Of a stretch of 64,000 nt of DNA, positions 11,554-24,563 are shown piece by piece. The notes beneath the pieces are model-generated. The model was not told the DNA's origin and searched no databases. It saw nothing but the letters and a program-made list of their open reading frames with translations. The stretch covers positions 124,001-188,000 of the forward strand of contig JAEPRB010000025.1 in NCBI GenBank assembly GCA_016758965.1, given 5' to 3'. Position numbers and translations under genes: made by a program. Position 1 is the first letter of the stretch; each line of letters starts with the position of its first letter. Source of the DNA: Circinella minor (taxonomy: Eukaryota; Mucoromycota; Mucoromycetes; Mucorales; Lichtheimiaceae).

Positions 11554-12651
11554 CAGCTTACCTAATAAAAACATATGTCAATTTTTCTTACATCCTATAT
11601 TTTATGTACGTTATGTACTTAATGTATATTAATAATATGATATTTATATCTCTTTGTCCAAAAATATACAAAAAATAAAATTGTACGTAATGAATGAAAA
11701 TAATACAAATTTTGCTATTATTCACCATCGATCTTATAGAGTTTATGAAGTCTTCAGAATATCAAAAGAAAAATAAATTATTTTCAGTCCATCAAATTTG
11801 ATCTTCTAGAAAAAAATATTAGCTGTAGTTGGTAGCACGTTATGTAATTTATCTATTATCAAGTTTTATACAATAATATACAAAAAACGAGGGATAGACT
11901 TTATACAGTTTCTTTCAGTATTATTTACGCTACAATTATATACGATATGCATATTAGAGACAGTACGTACGTAACAATATGTAGAATTTATGATTACTTG
12001 TTAAACTGTAAAATATAATTCTACTCTCATTATTACTTACTTATAATTCGGAATAAAACACTTGATTAAAAAAATTGTTATTAAGTACTCTGTCTTCTTG
12101 ATTTCAAACATTAACATTTCAGCCAAGAGAAGCAGTAAATATAATAGGGGGTGGTATGGCGGATTATCGAAAAAAAGAAAAAGAACTCAACTATTTCCAA
12201 ACGCTCTGACTTACATACTACTACCTGCTTGCCTTTTAACCCTACCATACCCCTTTCTGGTGTGCTGAAAAGGGGTCGTTGCTTTTAAAAAAAGGAGGAG
12301 TTTATTTTCTCACTTATTACAAAAAATATAAAATATAAAATAAAATAAGAAAATATACAAATCCGTATGAAGGGGGGCAAGTATAGCTTAAGCGAAGGAT
12401 TGGCTATTTTTTAAGGGCCACTACATGTACACACAGTTCTTTTTTTTTGTATTTAAATCGCCCAAAGGTTAATAAGTTTGTTAATTATCATTGCAAACGA
12501 TAGAAAAAAAAAGAAGGGAGGTCTCTTCTGTTACTCAATCATACTTTTTTTCTTTCTTTACTCTTCTTTTTTTTCTCTTTTCTTCATCTACTTTTTTTTT
12601 CTTGGTTTATTTTATACTTAAATAATATCATAAAAATTGTCTTATCGACAA
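11554..12651. other. Intergenic, chitin synthase upstream region
   Basis: AT-rich, with a CT-rich tract at about 12520-12605 directly before the chitin synthase ATG, a common fungal promoter or start-site feature (inference). A 68-codon open frame at 12062-12268 has no recognisable domain and was not called. No RNA gene was seen. Confidence 0.5.
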
Positions 12652-15600
12652 ATGTCCTTGTCGTCACCAATAACAACGTCCCCCGAACAACGTGATGATT
12701 TATGTCAAGTTGAAACCACGACACAGATCACTGAATTACTTCGACAACGATATCTTGACGATTTATGTTACACGGCCATTGGGTGTTCAATTCTTGTAGC
12801 CTTGAATCCATATCGACAACAACAAGTACCATTTCCAGAAATTAGTGCTCATTATGTACAAGAATATAAAGATGTGCATATAAAGCCAACTCAAAACACA
12901 GCACCTCATCTATGTAAATTATTAAACGATGCTTATTTTCATTCGAGACGGCAAAGTAAAAACCAATCGATTATTTTCAGGCAAGTTTAAATCATTTAAA
13001 AGAGAAGAAGAATGAAAAAAGAAGATTAAAAATGTTTTTTATCTTTTTTGACCCCCAGAGTTATAAATGTTATTTTTTCTTACATATTTTTGTGCTTTAT
13101 TTTCTTTTTTTTTTTTTTTTGGGGGGGGGGGATCATTATTCGGTTTTAATTGGCGGTAATGGTTGATTACCAACAAATACTGCATACATAAAAACTTTTT
13201 ACATATTACAGTGGCGAGAGTGGTAGTGGTAAATCCTTTCTTTTTACACAGTCCATCCAACATTTGATAGCACTCAGTACACATAGTAATAGTAAACCAA
13301 CAAAGTTACAGCAAAATGTCATTTATGCCAACACTGTTATTGAATTATTTGGAAATGCGAAAACATCCACTCACGATAATGCATCACGGTTAGCGAAATA
13401 TCTTCAGCTTGGATTTTCAGATCGTGGAAGATTTATTTCAGCACATTGGTTTGCCCCTTATATGTTAGAAAAATCTAGAGTATCCATCAGCAACAGTAAT
13501 AGTAATAAAAGCGAGCGTAATTTTCAAGTATTTTATACGTTGTTACTTGGCAGCACGCGTGAAGAAAGAGGCCATTTACAACTCACCGATCAACATTTCA
13601 GTATTCTTACAAATGCAGCAACAGCTAATAATTATAATAACAATAATGTAAAAGAGAGTTACAACCACAATGATGTAGAAAGTCAATATAAACAATTACG
13701 ACTTGCATTCAAAGCACTTGGATTTTCAAAGCAAAAAACAACTCAAATCTTTCAAATATTGGCAGCCGTGTTACATTTGGGCAATTTACAATTTATTCAA
13801 GACCCAAGCCATATGCAAGACGCAGCTGTTGTTAGCAACATAGAGCCATTGGAGATAGCGGCGGAGTTATTGGGAGTTGAAGGGTTTGCTTTACAAAATA
13901 CATTGACTTACAAGAGCAAATTAATCAAACGGGATATCACCACCTTGTTTTTGAATCCAGAACATGCAAGTAAACAGCGCGATGATTTGATAGAAGCTTT
14001 ATATAGTCTCTTATTTAGTTGGATCATAGATCAAATAAACAAAAAGTTGGATAAAGACATAGACGCTACAGTATCAATTGGGTTATGGGATATGCCAGGT
14101 CATACACAAACAGCAGGACCATTCGATTCATTTGCCCATCATTATATTAATGAACGAATACATCAATGGATGATACAATTATCAACACAGCCCCAACATC
14201 AACAGCATTTACAAGAGCAAGAAATTAATGTTCACAATATGCTTGACGTATATACACATCCAGCCAAAGGTATATTCAGTGCTCTCAATGCACCACAACA
14301 GCAACAAGCATCATGGGTTGAAAATTGGGCTCGTGCTAATAAAAAGAACGAAACTCATCAATTTACTGTTCAACACTTTTGGGGTCCTGCTACATATTCA
14401 CCAAGTAAATTTCAAAGCCGTAACGAAAACTATTTGTATAATGATTTCTACACACTTTTCCGAGGTAGTGCATATAGTGCACCTGCAAGTAATAGTCTGG
14501 TTGCCGATTTGTTTGCAGAACAACGTGGCGAACATCGAGTACTTTTTGCCCAATCTGCGATTAAGCCTACATTTACTCCTTCAACAGGAACCAATGGAAG
14601 AGGATCAGGAGTAGAAAAATCCAAATCAACAACAACAGTAGGAGGAATGCCTCCCACCATATCGGAACAACTTTTAAGTGGAATGGAAGATTTAACAGCA
14701 GCACTTGATAATACTACACCATGGTTTATTATTTGTATAAAGCCCAATGACCTTGGATTACCTAATTCATATGATGCACGGAGAATCAATCACCAACAGA
14801 CTAGCATGCAATTACCCCTATTGGCACAAAGAATGCGTGCGTATTATAATACAACATTTACTATGGAAGAGTTTGTGGAACGTTACGCTGTTTCATTGCC
14901 TATCACTTTGTCAACTACATATCCACCTGGTATAACACAAGCACGTGAAAAATGCCAATGGATATTACAATCCTTGGAATGGAATGAATCTTATGCTATG
15001 ATCGGACAAAATGACGACAATAAGGTTTGCTTTTTTTGTTTTTAGTATTGCTAATATTACCATTATTGCTTATAACCTGTTTGATATAAAAGCAAGCTTA
15101 CGAAGTATATTATGAATAACAACTCTTTTTTTTTAGATTTACTTATCTAATAAAGCTTTTCGAATACTTGAAAATGATTTGCGTAGAATTGAAAAAACAG
15201 AATCGAAAAAATCCAAAATGGCAGGCCAACGTAAATAATAATAATTATTAATCTTAGTGTATACATGTACAGAGTTTTGTAGCCCTACTAATAACTATTT
15301 TATTTTAATAGCTGGCTTCTTTGATGCCTATTCTATGACCGACGATCAAATGTCGACCACTATGTCTGACGATTTTATGGATAGTTCAAGTATTCCACCT
15401 TCTGATTTTACTGCATCAGAAATATACTCTCAAAATAAGAATAATGGATATTTGCAAGAAACAAAAGCCGCCTATTATAAGGAAGTGGTACAACAACAAA
15501 AAATAGATGATGAAGAGAAAGATGATAATGATGAAACTGTATCTAGTGTTCGTCGCAATTGGCTATTTGTCGTATGGCTTCTTACTTGGTGGATTCCATC

Positions 15601-18541
15601 TCCTTGTTTATCTTCTTGTGGTGGAATGAAACGCAAAGATATCCGTATGGCTTGGCGAGAAAAAGTAGCACTTTGTATTTTAATTTTTTTAATGTCGACC
15701 GCCATGGTCTTATTTATTATTGGATTTGGACCCCTTATTTGTCCAAAACAAGACGTTTATTCCGTATCTGAATTACAAGGCAAATCAGAAAAAGAGGATG
15801 CTTACGTATCAATTAGAGGTGAAGTGTTTGATTTGACAAAATTCACTCCGCATCATTGGGCATCTGAAGTAATTCCTGAAAGAATTATCTTCGAGTATGG
15901 CGGGAAAGATGCGACCAATTTATTCCCTGTACAAGTTTCTGCATTATGCGGTGGTACTACTGGCTCCGTGAATGAACAGGTCGTTTTAGATTTCCAATAT
16001 AATTTAACTGATAAGAATGCAGCGTACCATGACTTTCGTTATTTTACAGACGATTATCGACCCGATTGGTACTTTGAGCAAATGGTGTATATGCGCAAGA
16101 ATTATCGTGTCGGATTTATGGGTTACGCTCCAGAAGATATATTAAAACAAGCAACCAACACTGTACCTGTTGGAGAAATTCAGACACATAGACAATGGGC
16201 TATTCTTCATGGTGATGTGTATGATTTGACATACTATTTGATGGGTGGACGTGCACCACGCGCTCCAAAAGGCCAACAAATTATATCTAATATTGATATT
16301 AATTTTATGGACAATAGTATTATTGAATTGTTTCGACAATTGGCTGGCAAAGACATCTCTAAGCATTTTGATGCTTTGCCTTTGGATCCTCAATTGCGTA
16401 ATCGACAACTGGGTTGCCTTCGTAATTTGTTCTTTGTTGGTAAACTGGACACTCGACGGTCAGCCAAATGTCAATTTTCGGAATACTTTTTACTCATTAT
16501 TACTGGTACGCTTGTTGCCGTGATTGTTTTCAAGTTTATTGCTGCTTTGCAGTTGGGTACCCGACGAGAACCCGAAGATCATGACAAGTTTATTGTATGT
16601 CAAGTACCATGTTATACTGAAAGTGAAGAATCATTACGCAAGACGATCGATTCTATTGCAGTCCTTAATTACGATGATAAACGAAAGCTATTATTTTTGG
16701 TATGCGATGGCATGCTTGTTGGTAGTGGCAATGATCGACCTACACCACGTATTGTATTGGATATTCTAGGTGTTGATTCAAATGTTGATCCGGAACCATT
16801 GTCATTTTTATCATTGGGACCTGGTCACAAGCAACACAATATGGCTAAAATTTATTCTGGATTATACGAATGCTCCGGTCATGTTGTTCCTTATGTTGTC
16901 GTTGTTAAGGTGGGTAATTCATCTGAACGACAAAAACCGGGTAATCGTGGAAAACGTGATTCACAAATGGTGTTAATGCGGTTCTTGAACAAGGTACACT
17001 TTGATACTCCTATGGCACCTATGGAGCTTGAAATATATCATCAACTCAAGAACATCATTGGCGTCAGTCCAGATATGTATGAGTTTGTATTGATGGTAGA
17101 TGCCGATACAGAGGTAGTGGCTGATTCACTTAATCGAATGGTATCCTGTTTTGTTCATGATTCCAAGATTGTCGGTTTATGTGGAGAAACTAAATTAAAT
17201 AACGAGCGAGATAGTTGGGTTACTATGATTCAAGTGTACGAATACTATATTTCACATTTTCTTGCCAAGGCCTTTGAGTCATTGTTTGGATCTGTTACTT
17301 GTCTACCTGGATGTTTTTGCATGTATCGCGTGAGATCACCTACCAAGAATAAGCCATTATTGGTGAGCAATCAAGTCATTGAAGATTACGCACAAAATAG
17401 GGTGGTAACTTTGCATGAAAAAAATTTATTGCATTTGGGAGAAGATCGATATCTGACGACCTTGATATTGAAACATTTCCCAAATTACAAGACAAAATTC
17501 ACGGCCGATGCATGTTGTTCAACAAATGCGCCCGACCAATGGAGTGTTTTATTATCTCAAAGGCGTCGATGGATTAATTCTACAGTACATAATCTTGGTG
17601 AATTATCATTTTTACCTCAATTATGTGGTTTTTGTTGCTTCTCAATGCGATTTGTCGTTATTTTGGATTTGATGAGCACTTTGACAATGCCAGCTGTTGT
17701 TTTATATTTGGGTTATTTGATTTATAGACTTATCACAGATGCTGGTCAAGTTCCTATGATTTCTATTTTATTATTGGGTGGTGTTTATGGTTTACAAGCA
17801 CTTATATTTATCTTTCGACGCAAGTGGGAACATATTGGATGGATGATTATATATATTCTTGCTATTCCCTTATTTTCATTTTTTGTACCCATTTACTCAT
17901 TCTGGCACTTTGATGATTTTTCATGGGGTAATACACGTGTGGTTCTTGATCAAGGTAGCGGACAAAAGAAGGCAGTTGCAGTCGATGAAGGTCATTTTGA
18001 TCCAAAATCCATACCTTTGAAAAAATGGGGTGATCATGAGCAAGAAATGTGGGAAACGGGGACAATTGATACCAAACACACTCGATCTACTGTATCAGCA
18101 GCAGCTCCTTCAATGGGATCACCATTAGCACCACAAGCAGCATCAGGGTTACGGTATCCACATATTCCATCAAATGCTTTAATCGGATCTATGCATTCTC
18201 CTGCTAGCATTGCACCAAATGATTACCCTTTTGTGACTCTTCCCATGATACCATCTTATCCAATAGATAATCGCAGTATCAAGTATAATTCCGGTAGTGG
18301 TATATTGGGCGCATCATCTGTGTATAGTGAATCTATTGCTGCTGCTGGTGATATTATTGGGGGTAATGGTCCAACAGATGAAGAGATCCGTCATGAAGTC
18401 CGTCGAATTACAGCAACTTCCAATTTGATGATTATGACCAAGAAACAAGTTCGTGAACAACTCAGCAGACACTTTGGCATGGACATGTCGTATAAAAGAG
18501 AGTATATTAATCAATGTATTGAAGACGCCCTTCACCTTTAA
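12652..18541 (+). CDS. Chitin synthase with N-terminal myosin motor-like domain
   Basis: Polymerises UDP-GlcNAc into chitin at the plasma membrane. Exons 12652-12980, 13212-15024, 15137-15230 and 15312-18541 give about 1821 aa. The ATG at 12652 is the first AUG; the frame upstream lacks one. Residues 1-745 are a myosin-type motor: P-loop GESGSGKS (111-118), switch-I-like DNASRL, and a switch-II-like DMPGH. Then come two membrane segments, a cytochrome-b5-like region, another membrane segment, and the chitin synthase catalytic domain with DAD near 1342, GEDR, and QRRRW at 1495-1499. Three or more C-terminal membrane segments follow, then a DEK_C-like domain (about 1765-1821). This is the class V/VII architecture. 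The first intron begins GC, not GT, and splits the codon before the P-loop. Motor motifs are diverged, so ATPase activity is uncertain. Confidence 0.95.
13105..13131 (+). repeat. Poly-T/poly-G tract in chitin synthase intron 1
   Basis: Sixteen T followed by eleven G inside the 231-nt first intron. It is a likely replication-slippage or sequencing-error site. Confidence 0.8.
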
Positions 18542-19564
18542 TTTTATCTATCTATGTTTTATTATACAATAACAATAACAACAGCAATTATTATAATTAT
18601 ATATCATATTGTTTATTAATTTTATTAATTTTTTTTCAATCTAACAGAATTTTCTATACAGAAAAATAAAAAATCCATTCCCTTACATCTATATACCAGT
18701 TGTTTCTCATTTTCTCTTTTATATAATTTCTGTTCTTATTTTCTACACGATAAAATCAAAATATTATAAATAAATCATTACATTATTCTGGTTGGGAATA
18801 TGTCTTTTATTACCATGTATTATTTAATAGACAATAAACAAGATTGATGCAAATGAATAAAGACATTAATTTTAATTTGAGATATAAAGTATTGTGAAAA
18901 AGAATATGTAAACAAGTAACACTGTACATAACACTTTAACAATGAGTTTTTCAATATATTAACATACATTTGTGGTACATATCTACTTTACCTCTCCAAA
19001 AATACTTATGAAAAACATATTCATATATTTTTTATAATAATCATTATTTTCTCATGACGTTTCTAGAATAATAATGACATCGATTAAACTGTAGCGATTA
19101 GACAAATATGATATCACTGTTGCTTTCCGACAAGAAATGAATATGTATTAGGACCAAATAATGATAAAATAGCAGAAATTATTGTTTTTATAATTTGTTT
19201 TTTGGTACCTGAATATATCCTCTATATTTAAAAGTATATACACATGGATTAAAATTTCTTTTCCTTTTTTATTTCGTCAACGCTTATTGCTGCTTTCAAA
19301 TTTCAAATTATACACAAGATTGCCAAGTATTAATACTAAGAGCAATATATTTAATGGTGCAACTTATTTTCGAAGGGAATGATATATATATATATATATG
19401 AAATGAGACAAATGAAAAAAAAAAGTATAAATATGGCCCCTGAGTTTTCATTGGATATGTCTGTGGCTGTCTGTGCCAAAAAAAAAAAAAAAAAATGGAA
19501 TCTTTTATTTTCAGTCAGCAGTGAAACCTCGTTGATAACCTTTTTTTTTCTTCTTTTTATAATC
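18542..19564. other. Intergenic
   Basis: AT-rich space between the chitin synthase stop and the SNF2 start, with homopolymer and (TA)n runs near 19380-19500. No gene, RNA or repeat family was recognised. Confidence 0.5.
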
Positions 19565-22500
19565 ATGACAGTTCAACAGGACAGTGTCCAGACTGATATC
19601 ATGCCCATAGAAAATGAATCTTCATTAACTTCGCAATCGCCTGTATGTTTATAATCAACTTTTTTCAACAAAATAATAAAACAAGTATAGTTAATGGTCT
19701 TTTTTTTTAAATATTTATTTAGGCTACGGTTAACGTTGGTCAAACCACTGTACCTAATCATGAATTGACACAAGCCATGGTAGAAGAAGAAACTAAATTA
19801 GCCAAAGTAACCCAAAAAGAAGAAGATAAACGTATTCAAGAAGAGGTAAATAAATTTATCACTATTGTCTTTTTTTTTACATATGCATCATATGAGCTTG
19901 ATAAGCCAGTTTTGATTGATTGATTGATAATAATTAATTTTTAATATTTATAGGCTCAAGCGCAATTTGACACCACTGTCAAAGAGCAACGTATGAAGCG
20001 TTTATCCTTTTTATTGGAAAAATCAGGTGCGTATGCGACAATTTTAGGTAAAAAGTTGGCAAAACAACAAGAAGAAGCACGCGAACGAAATGCTGCACCT
20101 GCACCAACAACACCTACTACTCCTACTCCATCATCATCCGCAGCAACAGCACCAGAGGAAACAAATACAACTACTACAAAACGTGGTAAAGGACGCCCTC
20201 GTAAGAGAAAAGCTGATGCTACTGGTTATCAATTGAGTGATTATTTGAATGAAGAGGTAAATATGGCAACGAGAAAATAAAAATTAGACGCGTCGTCAAG
20301 ACAACAAAGACGTGTCGTACAACGAAAAAAATTCAATATTGACATGGTAACTTACATTTTTTATTTATAACCCCTTTTTTTTGTTCCTTTAATGAAAAGG
20401 ATGTCAAACGTCGTAAACAATCAGAGAATGATGTAGGCAAGGCTATTCAAGAAGATAGAGAAAATAATCAAAAAACAGAGAAGGCTACTACTACCCCTAC
20501 AATTTCTGCACGTCAACCAACTTTAGTTACGGGTGGTGTGCTTCGCGATTATCAATTAGCAGGTGTAGAATGGCTTATTAGTTTATGGGAAAATGGTCTC
20601 AATGGTATTTTAGCTGATGAAATGGGTCTTGGCAAGGTATGTACGCTATTTTTTTTAGGTCTTTTTGGATATTTGTATGTGTGTTGTCAGACGACAGTTA
20701 TTGACTAGTGTATATTATTTTATTCAGACTTTGCAAACAATTGGTTTTATTGCTCATTTGAAGGCTATGAAAGTTTCGGGTCCTTATCTTATTGTAACTC
20801 CTTTGTCAACACTTGCAAATTGGGTCAACGAATTTAAAAGGTTCGATTGATATGTATATTATTAACATGTTTAAAAAGTTGCTTACCCATTATATTCTCT
20901 TTTTTTAAAAAAAATACTCTTGCAATTAGATTCGCTCCAACTATTCCTGTATTGTTATATCATGGTACCAAAGAAGAACGTCAACACATGGTCAACCGCA
21001 AAATGCCCAAAAAGAAAGAGACTGGACCTGAGTTTCCTATCATTGTGACAAGTTATGAAATTGTGATGAATGATCGTAAACATTTACAACGCTATAATTG
21101 GAAATATATTGTTGTTGATGAAGGCCATCGTATCAAGAATCTTAACTGCAAATTGATCAAAGAGTTGAAATCCTATTCATCTGCTAATCGTTTGTTGTTA
21201 ACTGGTACTCCATTACAAAACAATTTGGCTGAATTATGGAGTTTGTTGAACTTTTTACTTCCTGATATCTTTGATGATTTAGACATGTTTCAATCATGGT
21301 TTGACTTTTCCGATATTCATCAAAAGAGTGGTCAAGATCGTATTATGAAGGAAGAAGAAGAGGATCGAATTATTAGTAGTCTTCATACTATTCTTCAACC
21401 TTTCTTGTTGCGTAGATTAAAGACTGATGGTAAGAGAACAAGACAAAAAAAAAAGAACAATCATATATAATGTGATAATATTGCTTTTTATAATACTTGA
21501 AATATTTTATACTGATTTATTATGGTTATATTATTTTTAGTGGAACATTCTTTACCAAAAAAGAAAGAATACTTATTATATGCTCCATTGACACGATCCC
21601 AAAAGAGTCTTTATGATGCCATCTTGAAAAGAGATCTTCGTGATTATCTCATCAAGCGTAAAACTACAGGTTTACATGAAGATCAGCAACAACAACCAGC
21701 TCAAGATCAAACAAATGAAAAGGCTATTGAAGAAGATGGTAAAACACAACGAACAACCAAAAGTACTGTTGATTACAAAGAAAAATCAGATCGTCAATAC
21801 TTTAAAGAATTGGAAAAAGCAGCTGATGAAAACACAACACCCAGCGTTGATCATGGTCATATGGAAAAGAAAAAGCAACTAGCTGGTAATTTTTTTTTCT
21901 TTGTTTTTCATATGAAAGGGTTTATAAATGTAAGCAATATAGAAAATAACAATTAAAATATAATTATTTTTTATATATTTTGATATAGTCAAACAAGTGA
22001 ATGGATTACATTTACAAAATATTGTTATGCAACTTCGTAAAGTGTGTAACCATCCATTCTTATTTGATTGGCCAATTGATCCCAAAACAAATACCCATAT
22101 TCTAAATGAAGAATTAGCTGCGCAATCAGGTAAAGTACTTTTATTGGATCGCTTATTGACTGGATTGTTTGATCGTGGTCATAAGGTACTTGTATTTTCA
22201 CAAATGACCAAAATGTTGGATATTCTTGAAGATTGGGCAACTATATTGAAAGGTTGGCCCATTTGTCGATTGGATGGTGGTGTTTCTCAAGAATTAAGAA
22301 GACAACAAATTGAAACATTTAATGATCCTGCAAGTCCTTATAAATTGTTCTTATTATCAACACGTGCTGGCGGTTTGGGTATTAATTTGACAGCTGCTGA
22401 TACTGTTGTCATTTTCGACAGTGATTGGGTAAACATAAAAAAAATCTCTTTTATTTTATTTTTAGTCTGTTGTGATACTAGTGTTTTGAATATTTATGAC

Positions 22501-23047
22501 TTTTTTCCGTACTTTAACACAAAGTGTGATATGTTTTTAAACTGAATAATAAATACTAACCAATTTATGATTTAATTTTATTTTTCATGCAAAAAAAAAA
22601 AAAATTGATTAGAACCCACAAATGGATTTACAAGCTCAAGATCGTGTTCATCGAATCGGTCAAACAAAACCTGTTTTAATTTATCGATTTGTAGCTGCCA
22701 ATACTGTTGAAGCCAAAATGTTAGAAAGAGCTACAGCAAAAAGACGATTAGAAAAACTTGTAATTCAAAAAGGCAAATTCAAAACACCTGTATCAGCTTC
22801 TGCAAAACGTGATCAAGAAAGTACTTTACGTGAATTGGCCGAAATCTTGGCATCAGAGGATGGTGAACAAGTACAAATTGTATCAGAAGGAGATAAAGTG
22901 ATTTCCGATGAAGATTTAGAAAAGTTGTTGGATCGAAGTGATAAAGTAATGGAAGAACAAAGTGCAAGTAGTACAGGTGGTTTCCGTGAAATTGATACTT
23001 CTGAAATGCAAGATTCAAAGAATGAAATTCTTGCAACTCGTATGTAG
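19565..23047 (+). CDS. SNF2-family chromatin remodeller, HELLS/LSH/DDM1/Irc5 type
   Basis: ATP-driven nucleosome remodeller; in plants and animals this subfamily supports DNA methylation and silencing of repeats. Nine exons: 19565-19642, 19723-19845, 19954-20256, 20400-20636, 20728-20840, 20930-21429, 21541-21885, 21989-22428, 22613-23047, giving about 857 aa. An AT-hook-like [11 protein letters not shown] precedes the ATPase. Motif I (DEMGLGKT) is split by an intron after Lys 247. Motif II is DEGH near 348, followed by RIKN, the subfamily-typical variant. [19 protein letters not shown], the helicase-C motifs ([16 protein letters not shown]) and the [11 protein letters not shown] motif VI are all present. 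Exon 4 start is the least certain join: intron 20257-20399 contains an exon-like stretch (20288-20346) that I could not splice in with canonical sites. Confidence 0.93.
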
Positions 23048-23637
23048 AAAAGATAAATGGGTGATTTATTACTCATTCTATCGATTACTATTATTATCCT
23101 TTCTTATTAATTGTTCATAACCTTCTTATATACAAAAAAAATTATTACTATACATAGCATTACCTTTCCCTTCAATTTTTTTTCTCTTTTTCATCCATTA
23201 CTATTATTATCATCAATATATAAATAAATAAATCAAAAAGAAGCATATATTATCAAAAGTTTTATAATATAACTATTTGTACCGGTATGAATAACAATTT
23301 TTTTCTGTAATATGTATCATAAATCAATAGTTACTACTCAGACTAGATAAGCTTCTTATTATATCTACAAGTAGAAAGAAAAAGCATTGCCTTTATGCAG
23401 AATTCTTATAGGTATTGCCCCTAATTTTTTATTCTTTTTAAGTCAGTGATGGGTAAAATAATATATTTCTATTCTTCATCCATCCACTCATATTCTACTC
23501 TTTTTTCTTCTTTATGAAACTTAAATGTTAATAAAAGATTACTTTATGAAATAAAACACATTTTACTTACAAGTCCTTTTTGGTTATATGCTCAACTCTC
23601 ATTAACACGGTGACCTAAAACTTGGAGGTGAAGGACA
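23048..23637. other. Intergenic
   Basis: AT-rich sequence downstream of the SNF2 gene and before a decayed coding relic. No feature was recognised. Confidence 0.45.
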
Positions 23638-24438
23638 ATGGGCAAATTAAAAAAGGAGCAATATGAGGACTTTGTATCATATACTAATGCTCCATATACC
23701 CATAATGACGACATTAATGAATCACTTCACTTTATCAAGTGTGATGTATGCAGTGATGAGATGATAACGGTGAACACTTAACGTAAGTATCTAAAAATGC
23801 TTCATATCATCGACAAATGCGATATGATAACTAATGATATTCAAAAGATGTTCCCGTCAACTAGAAATAAATAATGAGTCATCACTGTTCGAGCAATATC
23901 AACAACAAGAGGACTAAAGTTACAAAAGGCATTTTCTTGTGGTGGCTATTATATTAGTGATACTTTGATCATATTGCTCTTGGGTATCTCGTCGTAAACA
24001 AAAATATATCTCGTGTAGTTACTGTTGAATTACTTCTGATGGGATAAAATACATTCTTTCAAAATTGGCAACGACTTCCAGCAATCAATGAATTAATTAT
24101 CGATTGCATTTTGGGACTCACGATTGCCGGATTAACCTGCCTTTGTAACGTGAAAACTTGAAAGAAGGTAGAATTGGTTCAAATCCACGGGATCACTAAT
24201 GAAGCTATAAAAGAATTACGCGATCCATAATGACTTATACTTATCAACTTGGACCTATTCAAGGTGAATATGAAATGGAAGAAGGTGATACTACAGTAGA
24301 TCTTTGAATTTGCACACCCTCCAATTGAAAAAAGAAGCCTCACTTTCGACAACTTTTTTTATTGAAAGTCTCAACTTGCATAAATTGTGGGCTAACTTTA
24401 TTAATGATAATGAAAATAAAGTTGATGAATGGATATAA
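23638..24438 (+). pseudogene. Decayed coding relic with zinc-finger-like start
   Basis: From an ATG at 23638, one frame reads for about 350 nt with only three internal stops and includes MGKLKKEQYEDFVSYTN and a CDVC...H pattern like the first half of a zinc finger. Further on are protein-like pieces (LPAINELIIDCILGLTIAG; then VQIHGITNEAIKELRDP) broken by stops, ending with WANFINDNENKVDEWI before TAA at 24436-24438. The length and repeated interruption suggest an old transposon gene or host pseudogene. I do not recognise the family, and chance cannot be excluded. Confidence 0.4.
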
Positions 24439-24563
24439 TAAATGATGAAAATAAAAAAATACATTGTACATTTAATAATTAATGCTGTAAAGGAAATTAT
24501 ATGTATATATATTTGAATAAAATAATAATTTATACAATCAATTTTTTTTTCTATTATCTAATT

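Noticed and set aside
12062..12268. 68-codon open frame upstream of the chitin synthase
   Set aside because: Low-complexity, no domain, no splice context linking it to a gene.
24160..24185. tRNA B-box-like GGTTCAAATCC
   Set aside because: The T-arm stem does not pair and no matching D-arm or acceptor stem lies at the right distance.
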